Positions 24,642 through 33,923 are shown, counted from the stretch's first letter. The stretch is DNA of 64,000 nt from DASXRA01 sp963737425 (GCA_963737425.1 CAVTSX010000005.1:372001-436000), one strand, 5' to 3'. Program-made: numbers and translations. Notes: generated from the letters alone by a model not told the origin.

Positions 24642-26829
24642 GGCTGAATCTGGGGGCGTAAGGCGAGCCGGCGGTAGTCGACGCAGTCGCAGCCGCCACC
24701 GCACGCCTCGTGAGTACCGCGCGCGCTGCGGTGAGTTCGACCGCGCCGCGCAGGCGGCCGGCCCAGGCTTCCGTCGGCCCCGTCAATGGCACCGGAGTCG
24801 TCGCTTGTCGGCCGAGCACGACGGCCGCCGGCACTGGGAAGAAGGATGGCTTGACCTGGTGCAGGTCCCACGCCGCTTCGAACGCGGCGTTCACGACGCC
24901 GGTCTCCGATATCCCCCAGGTGCCGGTGCGGAAGCCGGCGAACTGGCGACGTGAGAGCACGGCCAGGGGCATGACGAATGCGAACCGGCCACCCGGCTTG
25001 AGGTACTGCTGAACGGCCCGCGCCACGAACAGCGCCGAGAGGTCCTGGTGTGTCGCAACCGCCGCGCCAGCCCAGAAGCCTCGGGCGGTACTCATCGTGC
25101 GGAACGTGTCCTTCATCGCCGGCGGCATGAACCGGTAGGACAGCCACGGCGGATTGCCGACCAGCACGTCGACGTGGTTGTCCGGTCGGGTCAGCCACAG
25201 CGGCCGCGCGAGGTTGCGCAGGTAGTAGCCCCAGATGTGGTCGCGGCCTTCGTCGTGCAGCCGGCACATGGTCGCGAACGTCGCGGTGAGCACCGGCTGT
25301 TCGTCCTCACGGATCGCGTACCGCCGGAACACCGCCGTCAATGACGGAGGAGTGGCCGACCTGTTGGGCCGGGCAGCCATGTCTGCCAGCTCGGCGACCA
25401 GTCCGTCGAACCGGCCCGCGTCCTCGACGACACGATCGGGAAACCGCAGATCGTCGGCGAACAGCTGCGCTCCGTCGTTCGTTGGCACGACCAGCGCGTC
25501 GCTGGTGATCAGTACGTCGTCCTGCCCCCACTGCACGCTGTCGCCCAGGTACACCGGTACCGAGAACGCCGGCCGATCGTTCGACGTCAGTCGCTCGCGC
25601 CCGAGAGCCAGTAGATACGTGACGCGGGCCAGCGTGACCGCCACGGGGTGTACGTCCAGGCCGAGGACTGCGGAGGTGACTCCGGTGATCGCAGTTGGAG
25701 TCGGCACTCCGGCTGCCTCGGCGGCATCGAGGTAGTGACGTACCGCGTAGAACAGGAATGTGCCCGACCCGCAGGCCGGGTCGAGTACACGCGCCGCCAG
25801 TGGGTCCTCGACCGTCTCGCTCACGATGGCCTCGGCAAGCCAGTCCGGCGTGTAGTACTCCCCGAGCCGATGCCTCGTGTCCGGCGCGATCACCGACTCG
25901 TACAGCACTTTCATCACGTCATGCTCGACATCGACCCAGCGGAAACGTGTCAAGCGGTGCGCCAGAGTCCGGACGAAGGCTGCCCCACCATCGACCTCAA
26001 CGATCCAGTCGAAGAAGTCCTCCTCGACGACGCCGCGGATCTGCGCGTCAACGAACAAGTGCCCGGCCAGCAGGGTTGCTGGGCTGATGCTCGCGTCGGT
26101 CGGGTCGAAGCCGACGACCGCGTGGCCGATGATTTCCGCTGTGGCGACGAGCAGCGTGTGTTCGACGAACAGTTGGTCCTCGTCTTCGAAGCTGGTGCCC
26201 AACGCCGTCGTCAGGAGTTTGGCCCACAGTTGACGCTTCAAAGCCACGCTCGGGTGATGCCGGTACCGGTGATAGAGGGCCAACAGATCAGCGACGTCGA
26301 GGGCGTGGGCCGTGCTCCCCGCGCCGAGTCGGCGGCCGATCTCTGCGGGTGTCGGTGTGATCTTGTCCGCGGTAGCGAGCACGCCGTCGAGCCAGATCAC
26401 CAATCCGTCGACGTCTAGCGTGCGCGGATCGAGTTCGAAGGCTGATACCTCGTGCAGGTGGCCGTCATCGAGGTGGTAGAGCTGCCACTCCACCCCGTCA
26501 GTGAGCACCCCGACGTACCGCGCGCCCATCGTCTCGGCCCGGGCGCGGACGTAGTCTGCCAGTTGTTCGACGGCCTCGGAACGCACGTTGCCCGCCCGGA
26601 GATCACGTTTCACCTCGAAGACGGTGGCACCGACCTCCACGTCAATACGCCGACGTAAGCCAACCGGAGCCTCCAGATTGACGTCCTGCAAGTCACCGTC
26701 GCGCAGATTCAGCCCGGCGGCGAGCAGCAGCATCCTGAGGTCGCTTTGTACCAACGCCTCTGCGCGGTTCGATCGGCGATCGGCGAGCCGAGCAGCGATC
26801 GCCTGGAGGTCGATGACAGCGGCAGACAC
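24642..26829 (-). pseudogene. Type IIG-like restriction-modification gene, 5' segment
   Basis: N-terminal 729 codons of an N6-adenine DNA methyltransferase; the intact gene would encode 1016 residues with 21823-22685. Start GTG 26829. Residues 1-130 look like a PD-(D/E)xK nuclease: RIDVEVGATVFEVKRDL (D63, E72, K74). The methylase domain has the SAM motif VLDPACGSGTF (about 345) and catalytic NPPW (about 558). A nuclease fused to a gamma-type methylase fits Type IIG. The frame runs 3 codons into the intron and stops at 24634, so a 731-residue product without the C-terminal specificity part could be made. It is probably inactive. Confidence 0.85.
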
Positions 26830-27093
26830 ACCGGCAAGTTACGGCATTCCGCCTACACCGGCTGGACGACGCGCGCCGGAGGTGTCCGCCCGCAGGCCGT
26901 GAGCCGGGCGGCTGCACGGCCGGTAGGCCGCGCACTGATCAGATCGGAGGCGAGTTCGGGCAGCAATCGGATAAGGTTTGTGGGCTCGTAGATTCAGTCG
27001 CATTCACTATCCACTGAGGACAGCTTGTCGACTTGCGTGCACACCCGGGGCCCTAAGCCCGCCGCGCTATGACAGCGACGAGTGTCACACCTG

Positions 27094-27960
27094 TCAGCGG
27101 GACGGAAACCGGTGGCCGAACAACAGGTCGTAATATTCGAACGCCTTATTCTCGTTACCGGCGAGGTAGTAGTTCAATGCCGTTCGGGCGCGACTGGCGC
27201 CGCTGTCGACCTTTGAAGCAGCTTCCTGCGCCTTCGCCTGAGTAGAGCAAGGATAGAAGCGTCCAGCTGCGCCCTTCGGATCATTCATTGCCGCCAGGTT
27301 TATATCCTTGAGGTATTCGAGGAACAGGCAAATGTCGTAAGGCGGGCTGAATGATGCTTCGGTCGACAGCCACTTAGCAGCACGCATCTCTAAGTAGAAT
27401 GACGATACGGGGACGCTGTTAAAGTATTTCCATGCTTTAGCCAAGCGTGAGAGCTTCTTGGCACCCCCCAGTATCTTCGCGATTTGGTTCACCTCCGTCA
27501 CATAGTTGAGGTGTTCCGCCGGCGCCGTGTCGATCCAACCGGTGTCTGACCCAGGGATGTCGTAGACATATACCTCCTGTCCGCCGCGATTGGTTAGGAA
27601 TCCGGGGACTACCTCCCACCGCTCGTTCCCTCCCGCGAAATCGATGACGACGGCTGGGCGGCGAATCTTGACAGTGGTAGTCGGAAAGCTGTCACTCAAG
27701 GACTTCTTGACCCAATTCAACGCGGTGTCCGACGATCCGGGCTTGCTCTTGAGGCTTACGAGGAGGTCGACGTCGTAGTGGCCACGAACACCTGTTCCAT
27801 GGCCGAAGGACCCGATCTCGCGAAAACGGCGCACTTCGAGCGCGTTGCGCAGCGAGGTCTCGACGCTCGTTCGATGCCGAGCAGAGGCGGCCCGCGCCGC
27901 CTCGGTCGGCGTAAGCAGATCCAAGAATTTGGTGAACCCTTGGGAGACCGTAAGCGCCAC
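27094..27960 (-). CDS. CBASS CD-NTase (cGAS/DncV-like nucleotidyltransferase)
   Basis: 288 residues from GTG 27960, with AAGGA seven bases upstream. The SMODS-type active site is present: GSFGHGTGVRGHYDVDLLV (GS at 50-51, metal ligands D63 and D65) and third acidic residue D107 in AVVIDF. The C-terminal half is helical (KKLSRLAKAWKYFNSVPVSSFYLEM), as in OAS/CD-NTase folds. On phage infection it should make a cyclic nucleotide signal; the product cannot be predicted. It lies 3 bp after the SLATT effector gene with its SD inside that gene, so the pair is co-translated. No Cap2/Cap3 or HORMA/TRIP13 genes adjoin, which fits a minimal type I CBASS. Confidence 0.88.
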   Translation of the reverse strand: MALTVSQGFTKFLDLLTPTEAARAASARHRTSVETSLRNALEVRRFREIGSFGHGTGVRGHYDVDLLVSLKSKPGSSDTALNWVKKSLSDSFPTTTVKIRRPAVVIDFAGGNERWEVVPGFLTNRGGQEVYVYDIPGSDTGWIDTAPAEHLNYVTEVNQIAKILGGAKKLSRLAKAWKYFNSVPVSSFYLEMRAAKWLSTEASFSPPYDICLFLEYLKDINLAAMNDPKGAAGRFYPCSTQAKAQEAASKVDSGASRARTALNYYLAGNENKAFEYYDLLFGHRFPSR

Positions 27961-27963
27961 TGT

Positions 27964-28563
27964 TCATCCTTGCTCTATGTCATCGACGGCATAATCTTGG
28001 CCACCGGAATCCAGATTCTTGCGAGCTCTTTTGTATAGCCGCCTGCTCGGAGGTTCGGCCGTCTTGTTTTGTTCGTCGCGCCGCGCTGTTAGCTCGCCGA
28101 GAGCTGCCCGCGCCTCGTCCAGGTCCATGGTTGGCAAGTCAATTTCGCGCATCTGCCGCGCGGCGGTCTGTATTTCCAAGTAGGCGTTGCCGGCAGAGGC
28201 GGCCTGGTTCATTCGGTGTGAGGCATTCACTGTGGTGAGCGTCGCGCCGAATGCAGCCGCCGCCAAGGCGATGATCCCCGCAGCGACGCGGCCCGCAGTC
28301 GTTACGAGCGCCGTAACACCGGATACCGCGGCGAGCGTGCTGGCCGGCAAACCGAGGGTCAGGTTCACTGCGCGCCACATCTTCGTGCCTTCGAGCTGCA
28401 TCTGGGCGCTCCACATGGCGCTCTCTTCGAGCCGCCGCACCTCGCGATCGATAGCCCTGCGACGCTCATCGTCGCCGTGATCGGTGCTTGAGGTCACAGG
28501 CGCAAGGTACGGCAGACCTCGGACAACTTCGCTCAACGCATCGGGTCGCGGCTCTGGGCTCAT
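27964..28563 (-). CDS. SLATT-domain membrane effector
   Basis: 199 residues from ATG 28563; the frame is open to TTG 28587, and GGAGGG lies only about 2 bases before the ATG, so the start is uncertain. Two membrane helices (about 68-89 and 92-113) are flanked by charged cytoplasmic helices. The C-terminal LGELTARRDEQNKTAEPPSRRLYKRARKNL is characteristic of SLATT proteins. SLATT proteins are 2TM effectors associated with SMODS/SLOG systems and are thought to permeabilise the membrane when activated by the nucleotide signal. It is directly upstream of the CD-NTase in one operon. Confidence 0.88.
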   Translation of the reverse strand: MSPEPRPDALSEVVRGLPYLAPVTSSTDHGDDERRRAIDREVRRLEESAMWSAQMQLEGTKMWRAVNLTLGLPASTLAAVSGVTALVTTAGRVAAGIIALAAAAFGATLTTVNASHRMNQAASAGNAYLEIQTAARQMREIDLPTMDLDEARAALGELTARRDEQNKTAEPPSRRLYKRARKNLDSGGQDYAVDDIEQG

Positions 28564-28735
28564 CACCCTCCGGTGATCGAGCCTCAATTGGTAGCGATGT
28601 GTGTGGCGGGAGGACCGATCGACGACGGATCACGACTCGACCGTCGATCGGGAGTCAACCGCCGCAATCAGGGCGCCGCTGATGTCCAGTCGCGGCAGCT
28701 GCGATTGTCACTCAGTTACGCTCTCTCGCTGCGCG

Positions 28736-29032
28736 ATGTCGTTCACATCGGCGGCCTATGAAGTGCTCACTGAAATCGCTCAAGACCTGAGCACTGGCCT
28801 CGATCGGCAGGGCATGGCCAAGTACCTCATTGTCGGCGTTCTCACACTGGTCTTCGGATCGCTGGCCGCCGCCGTGCTATTCCCACTTCTCTTCGTGGTC
28901 GTCATTCCGGGCTCGATCATTTGCTTTATGCGCGCCTTTACCACCAAGACATGCCAGGCCGGCCGGCGAGATATGCCCACGAAGGCGACCATCTGCCCAT
29001 CCTGTCACCTGAGTGCGGCCTCGCTGACCTGA
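28736..29032 (+). CDS. Small membrane protein with CPSC motif
   Basis: 98 residues from ATG 28736. A central hydrophobic stretch (YLIVGVLTLVFGSLAAAVLFPLLFVVVIPGSIICF) spans one long or two short helices. It is followed by TCQAGRRDMPTKATICPSCHLSA, where CPSC looks like half a zinc ribbon. No family was recognised. It is divergent from the CBASS pair; no SD is evident, so confidence in the gene is moderate. Confidence 0.5.
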   Translation: MSFTSAAYEVLTEIAQDLSTGLDRQGMAKYLIVGVLTLVFGSLAAAVLFPLLFVVVIPGSIICFMRAFTTKTCQAGRRDMPTKATICPSCHLSAASLT

Positions 29033-29252
29033 CGAGGTGTGCAGTCCCGCAAGCCAGGTCGATGACCTGCGCAGGCAGGCGTACGTCCCGATCTCGCACG
29101 CGGGGGCGTGGCGCAATCCAGACTGACGGGGGTTCGTGATCGCTCGGGTGCTCGGTGTCTTGAGGGCGATGGCTCAGATGCCGATCGCCCGGGCGTGCTT
29201 GCCCGTATCGCCCGGTCGCGCCTGGCGGAATGATCTGAGGGTGCACATAGAC

Positions 29253-29291
29253 GTCAAGATTGCTTGACGGAGACAGTCAAGGTATCTTGAC
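29253..29291. promoter_or_regulatory. Twin GTCAAG-N4-CTTGAC operators over a leaderless promoter
   Basis: Two perfect dyads GTCAAG-N4-CTTGAC at 29253-29268 and 29276-29291, 23 bp apart. TTGCTT (29260-29265) and TATCTT (29283-29288) are 17 bp apart and would place the transcription start at about the ATG at 29295, giving a leaderless mRNA. The dyads cover both promoter boxes, so a bound repressor would block transcription. The small HTH protein downstream is the obvious candidate binder. Confidence 0.65.
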
Positions 29292-29294
29292 GCC

Positions 29295-29600
29295 ATGAGC
29301 AAAGGTAGAGCGCCGTGGCAGGACGGTCGTCGAGCATGGAATCGCCTCAACGGTTGGCACAACGAGAACCCAAACGCCGTACCAGGACACCCCGATGATG
29401 GCGACGAGGCCCTCAAAGCGCTCGTCGACATACACCTCGTGCGCGGCCTTCTCGAACGCGCCGAACTAGTGGCGGTCAAGACCGCGCGCAGGCACAACAA
29501 GAGCTGGTCAGAGATCGGAACGATGCTCCACATGACCAAACAGGCCGCTTGGGATCGATGGCACGACACCGACGAGACGCAGACGGCGCCTGCCCAGTAG
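29295..29600 (+). CDS. Small HTH DNA-binding protein
   Basis: 101 residues. The C-terminal half carries an HTH: AELVAVKTARRHNKSWSEIGTMLHMTKQAAWDRW, the sigma-70-region-4-like pattern of small actinobacterial regulators. The N-terminal half is polar with several Trp/Asn residues. ATG 29295 begins 3 bases after a perfect operator-like dyad and no SD is present, consistent with a leaderless transcript. It may be autoregulated and could control neighbouring cargo genes. Confidence 0.75.
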   Translation: MSKGRAPWQDGRRAWNRLNGWHNENPNAVPGHPDDGDEALKALVDIHLVRGLLERAELVAVKTARRHNKSWSEIGTMLHMTKQAAWDRWHDTDETQTAPAQ

Positions 29601-29757
29601 TCGACACGCACGCGGCGGAGCCGTCGCTCGTTGCGTGTGCTTGCGCCAGGAGATCACAGACACCGATCCATAAGTCCACGCGTCACGCGACTCGACCAGA
29701 CCGGTCCACCAGACCTGCTCGTCGGGCGCGGGACTCGGCTTCGCGCTGGGCATGGCG

Positions 29758-30696
29758 CTACTCGCCGTCCTCGAAGAAGTCGTCGTCCACAGCTTTGAGC
29801 TCGTAGGTTTCGCGCACTGCGACGCCGACGTTGTAGCGGACCATCAGGCGGGTCAACTCGGTGCCGTCGATGAGGACGAGGCGCACGGCGACCTGGTCCG
29901 CGAACTGCCGTGCGCCGCTGCTGAACCGGCCCGTCGTGACGAACACGCCGCGGCTGGTCTGCGCGCCTTGCAACGCGCCGGCGAACGCCTGCATCTCTGG
30001 GCGCTGGACGGCGGCGTCACGGTCGTACCTCTTGGCTTGAACGCCAACCAGATCGAGGCCGAGGGCGTCCTGGCGGATGATCCCGTCCAGGCCGCGGTCG
30101 CCGGGTTTGCCGGTGTGGGTGAGCAGAGCCTCGCGGCCGCCGTAACCCATCGCGCGGAGCAGTCGCAGGCTGAGCAGTTCTAAGAACGCGGGCGGCTGCG
30201 CGAGCACCCGGTCGAGCAGTTCTGCGGCCACTGCGTCGTCGGCGTCCGAAACTAGGCGCTCGATCGCTTCGGTGGGCGAGAGGGCGGAGACGCTGACAGC
30301 GCTCGGCTCGCCGTGCGTTCCGACGGGCTCACCCTTCTCGTTGCGCCGCGCTTTGAACTCGAGGAACTCGGGAAACTGCTCCAGGACTTTGTTGTCGACG
30401 CGCTCAGGGTGCTCATCCAGCATCGTGCGGCCCCGGTCGGCGATGACATACACACCGCGCTTTGGCCGGGTGACAAGGGCCGCCTGCGACATGTAGGTCA
30501 GGGCCCATCCGACGCGGCTCCCGAACACGGTGGCCTTGCCGCTCGGCAGCATCTCCGCCAGGTCGTCCTCACCGATGCCGGTGGCAGCGGCCACGGCCTC
30601 GCGGATCTGGCTGCGAGTCTGCGGCCGGCCGTTCGCCAAGGCAGCCAACGTCGGGCGCATCAACGTCTCGTAGTCCGGGACTCCCACGATCGGCAC
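29758..30696 (-). CDS. mrr: Mrr-family restriction endonuclease
   Basis: 312 residues from GTG 30696 (VPIVGVPDYETLMRP fits the usual Mrr N-terminus; the frame extends upstream without similarity). An N-terminal winged-helix region (Mrr_N, TRSQIREAVAAATGIGEDDLAEML and WALTYMSQAALVTRPKRGVYVI) is followed by the Mrr_cat PD-(D/E)xK domain: GDRGLDGIIRQD (D204) and QAKRY (Q220, K222). Family members are type IV enzymes cutting methylated DNA. It stands alone, consistent with a modification-dependent enzyme. Confidence 0.9.
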   Translation of the reverse strand: MPIVGVPDYETLMRPTLAALANGRPQTRSQIREAVAAATGIGEDDLAEMLPSGKATVFGSRVGWALTYMSQAALVTRPKRGVYVIADRGRTMLDEHPERVDNKVLEQFPEFLEFKARRNEKGEPVGTHGEPSAVSVSALSPTEAIERLVSDADDAVAAELLDRVLAQPPAFLELLSLRLLRAMGYGGREALLTHTGKPGDRGLDGIIRQDALGLDLVGVQAKRYDRDAAVQRPEMQAFAGALQGAQTSRGVFVTTGRFSSGARQFADQVAVRLVLIDGTELTRLMVRYNVGVAVRETYELKAVDDDFFEDGE

Positions 30697-30900
30697 CCTA
30701 GTGGGGTGCGCGACCCAAGGCCGCGGATCCGATCGCCGAGGACACAAGCCGCACCAGACCCGGCGATCGGCGCGCATGGCTGACCACTCCGACCTGAGTT
30801 GCGACCGCGCGCCGTGTCGGCCGCACTCTGCCCCAACTACGACTGCCACATGAGTGACCAGTTCCGCGCCAGGGCGTCGGTCAAATCCGACTCGCGCCCG

Positions 30901-31185
30901 TTAATCGGAGGCCGAGAACATCCCGGGGCGCCACGACGGCCCACCACAGTCCTGGCTACCGGCCAGGGGCACATTGACACTCGGGTGGGAGCGGAGAAAG
31001 AACACCCCGGCCGTGATGCCGGCCAGGATGAGCAGTGGGCCGATGATCGCCTGGCGCTTGACCGTGCGGTGTATGTGCGAAGTCCACTGTCGCCCGTCGA
31101 AGCAGCGGTCGTAGTCCGTGTTCCACGGCCGTGCGCCGTGCGCCGGGTCCTTCGACCCTTCCCACTGGTCTGCCGCGGGCGCCAT
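30901..31185 (-). CDS. Small DUF2510-like membrane protein
   Basis: 94 residues. RPWNTDYDRCFDGRQWTSH resembles the W-x-D-G-x-x-W-T core of DUF2510, a short domain often preceding a membrane helix in actinobacteria. It is followed by the helix AIIGPLLILAGITAGVFFL and a short polar tail. A longer overlapping frame exists on the + strand, so coding is likely but not certain. Function unknown. Confidence 0.5.
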   Translation of the reverse strand: MAPAADQWEGSKDPAHGARPWNTDYDRCFDGRQWTSHIHRTVKRQAIIGPLLILAGITAGVFFLRSHPSVNVPLAGSQDCGGPSWRPGMFSASD

Positions 31186-31215
31186 GCTATGCCCGGAGCG
31201 ACCGCGTGCCTCGCT

Positions 31216-31725
31216 ATGAAGCGACGAGGTGAGGAAAGGATCATTAAGTTCCTGATAGCAGTGCTGATCGGCGCCACCGCAACGGCCTGCTCGTCCGGCG
31301 CGTCGCCGGGTAGCGCGGCGCCTCGCAGCACCTCGTCATCGCGGCCACCGATTACCGGCGCTGCTAAGCCCAACCCAGTTGCCCTCTTGCGCAAGCTGCC
31401 AGGCTGCAAGACAGACCCGAATGCGACTGTGGGGGACTGGTCGCCTTGGGGCAACTACGCCACCTGTTGGTACACGGCGAAAGACCCCATCAATCGCAAT
31501 CCCGACGGTAGCGGCGGAGGCGAGAAGGTCGAGCTGTACGCGACCGGCAACCAGGTGTCTCCGGCGGTAATCGACCCTGAGGACCACGAGGCTGTTCTCG
31601 TCGGGAACGGGTGGATGGCACTGGTGAACCCTGAGATTCCCGAGAGCGGGCCCTATACGTTCCGACTATCACCTGCCGTCATCGCGAGTCAGCTCGGCGG
31701 CAAGGTCTACAAGGTCTGGCCGTAG
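31216..31725 (+). CDS. Putative lipoprotein
   Basis: 169 residues from ATG 31216. A basic N-terminus (MKRRGEERIIK) is followed by a hydrophobic stretch and a lipobox-like end, FLIAVLIGATATAC, then Ser/Pro-rich sequence. The mature domain has two further Cys (LPGCKTDP and YATCWYTAKD) that could form a disulphide, as in DUF3558-like lipoproteins. Function unknown. The start is uncertain: the frame is open far upstream, and another ATG at 31189 is in frame. Confidence 0.6.
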   Translation: MKRRGEERIIKFLIAVLIGATATACSSGASPGSAAPRSTSSSRPPITGAAKPNPVALLRKLPGCKTDPNATVGDWSPWGNYATCWYTAKDPINRNPDGSGGGEKVELYATGNQVSPAVIDPEDHEAVLVGNGWMALVNPEIPESGPYTFRLSPAVIASQLGGKVYKVWP

Positions 31726-32122
31726 ACCGACGGCGACCTGCGCGTTCGTCGGCGCGGGCCGGTTCGGCTGGTGGGCTTACGATCTCGGCTGACGTGGGAG
31801 GAGACCTTGATCGTCGATCATCGGCCGGTGCATGGCTCGCCTCGTGGCGCGCTGACAGCGTTCTTACGGTCAGTCCATGTTCCTCAGCGGCGCGCAAGGC
31901 AACGGTGGTAGGTAGCCGGCCTCGCGGGCTTGGGGGGAGCAGGCCGACGAGGTAACCGCCTGCTGCTCGCCTTCGTAGGCCTGCGCACCTACCTGCGCAG
32001 CCGGGACCGGATCGCGCGACGTCTTTGACTCCGAGGTCGGGGACTCATGTGCCCGCCGTGTGTGACGATCTGAGTGGGGTGATGAGGGCAGCACACCCCG
32101 ACCAGTCAACGGCGCCGCCCAG
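31726..32122. other. Gap without a convincing gene
   Basis: About 400 bp between the lipoprotein and HNH genes. Reading frames here lack family-like sequence on either strand, and I see no strong repeat or hairpin. Confidence 0.5.
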
Positions 32123-33040
32123 GTGATCATTCACGAGCTTGCGTCCGGCGGTTGGGCTGTCCTGACCGCGTCACCGATCGCCTTGCCGGTGGTCGCCGTC
32201 GTGGTGGTCGTCGTTGTTGTTCGCGGCGTGCGACGGCTCAGGTGGGCCTCGATCGGGCGGGACCCGGTGCGCCGATTCAGCCATGCGGACAAGGCTCTCC
32301 TGCTCGCCCGCGCGGGCGGACGCTGCGAATGGCAGGGTTGGCTTGCGGTGCGCTGTCGCCGCACGGACGGGCTTGAGGCTGACCACGTACACCCGCACAG
32401 CCGGGGTGGACGAACGGTGCTCAGCAACGGGCAGGTGCTGTGCCGACGACATAACCGGCGCAAGTCCGCGCGGGTGCCCTTCGCGTGGGAGCTCAGGCAG
32501 CTGGCGAAGCGCCGGCGCAGGTACTACCCGCCCGGCGTCTGCGGGACGATCACGAGACCGGCCAGACGCGCACCCGCGAGGACACCGCAGGCCGTAGGCC
32601 GGGGAGCGGCTGACGCACACCACGCAGGCCTCGAACATGTGTTCTACAGTGGCGGTATGACGGTGCGGCCATTCGTGAAGATCACGATCCCGCCGTGGTC
32701 GGGTCAGCTCGATGTCTGGGGTCGGGCCGACGTCGGCTGGTTCGGGCTGGTGATCTGGCGCGAGTACGTCGTCGACCGGCGCCGCGAGGACACGTCCAAT
32801 CGTGCGCTGTCGTGTTCGGCCTGGATCGGTGCCGCACATCTTGCGCCCGGGCAGGACATCGACTACACGAACGTCGAGCGGGTCGACTTGCCACTCGACC
32901 GGCGGCAATGGCCAGGGCCGAGCGACCGGCACGAGGCGCACTGGCCCAGCGACGGCCTATGCCTGGGGCTCATGGTCGGCGGGCCGGTCAAACTGCCCGT
33001 CCACTATCAGATCGTCGGCACTCCGGAGCGGCGCGGATAA
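32123..33040 (+). CDS. HNH endonuclease with N-terminal membrane anchor
   Basis: 305 residues from GTG 32123. A hydrophobic helix (IALPVVAVVVVVVVVRG) is followed by an HNH domain: ARAGGRCEW, LEADHVHPHSRGG and LSNGQVLCRRHNRRKS, with zinc-type Cys spacing. From about residue 179 (MTVRPFVKITIPPWSGQLDVWGRADVGWFGLVIWREYVVDRR) the sequence changes character and may be a separate domain or a fused second gene beginning at ATG 32657. A membrane-tethered HNH protein at the end of the cargo could be a defence nuclease or a toxin. Confidence 0.65.
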   Translation: MIIHELASGGWAVLTASPIALPVVAVVVVVVVVRGVRRLRWASIGRDPVRRFSHADKALLLARAGGRCEWQGWLAVRCRRTDGLEADHVHPHSRGGRTVLSNGQVLCRRHNRRKSARVPFAWELRQLAKRRRRYYPPGVCGTITRPARRAPARTPQAVGRGAADAHHAGLEHVFYSGGMTVRPFVKITIPPWSGQLDVWGRADVGWFGLVIWREYVVDRRREDTSNRALSCSAWIGAAHLAPGQDIDYTNVERVDLPLDRRQWPGPSDRHEAHWPSDGLCLGLMVGGPVKLPVHYQIVGTPERRG

Positions 33041-33318
33041 GCAGACCGCAACCACGTCGCCCGGCTCGCACGTGCCGCGCCGGACCGGCCGCCGTCTCCA
33101 CAGGAGGAAGATCTGCCGCGATACCAGCGGACCCGCACAGCGCCGTCCTGCCGGGAGCGTCCGTCGGGGTGCTGGTTGAACACGATGGGACCAGAGGTGA
33201 GGCAGGGTCGACTTAACTGGCATGGCCTTACGAGGCGGCCACGCCAGCCTGATCGGCACGCCGCGCGCCTGGTTGCCCTGCTCTGAGGTCGGCGGGTGCG
33301 TTGTTGCATGATGCGGGC

Positions 33319-33923
33319 GTGCCTGCAGCTCGCCGGCGCCGAGGATCGGCGCTGCCGCTACCCGAGACCGCCGCGGCAGTGCTGCGTGCCGCGCGATCGG
33401 TGGAGCTGGCCGCCGGTGGCTGTGCAGAAAGACGCGGCACGCCAGGCGACCGGACGGCTCATCGTCGCCTACCTCGACGCGGGTTGGACCCGGCGGCCGG
33501 TAGCCAGCGCGCTCGCGATGTCAGCGCGCACCATCGGCGAACGGGAGCGCGCGGCCCGCCGCGACCCGCATCCGCCCCTCGGCGTGAGGATCGAGACGCC
33601 GCCCGGCAGACGAGAGCCGCGACTGGATGAGCTGGCGTGGCTTCGGCCCGGGCAAGCGGCGCAACTGATGGGCGTACATGTCAACCAGCTTTGGGTCTGG
33701 CGCCGGACTGCTGCCGAGCACCCGCAGGACCGCAAGCGGCGCGCACCGTTACGCTCGCGAAGATCTGCTCGAGGTCGTTCGGTTGCGCGCCGGCCGCAAG
33801 ATCCTTCCGGCAGGTACGGCCGCGCGTGGCCAAGTAGCTGATCTGACCCGCAGCGTCGTCGCGCCGGTGCCCCGCAAACTGACCCACGCGAACCGGCGGC
33901 TCGCGGCGTCCTCGCCCAGCTAA
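33319..33923 (+). pseudogene. Frameshifted MerR/Xis-type HTH protein gene
   Basis: Three frames together read as one protein. Frame A: VPAARRRRGSALPLPETAAAVLRAARSVEL. Frame B: RQATGRLIVAYLDAGWTRRPVASALAMSARTIGERERAARR and LRPGQAAQLMGVHVNQLWVWRR. Frame C: GLLPSTRRTASGAHRYAREDLLEVVRLRAGRK. The B/C junction rebuilds a classic MerR-like HTH (VNQLWVWRR-GLLPSTR-HRY). One-base shifts near 33420 and near 33705 break the frame. A truncated relative lies at 21637-21815. It was probably an element-encoded regulator or excisionase. Confidence 0.6.

Noticed and set aside
24411..24704. Reverse-strand frame across the intron 3' end
   Set aside because: It is antisense to intron RNA and the end of the RT gene; no independent coding evidence.
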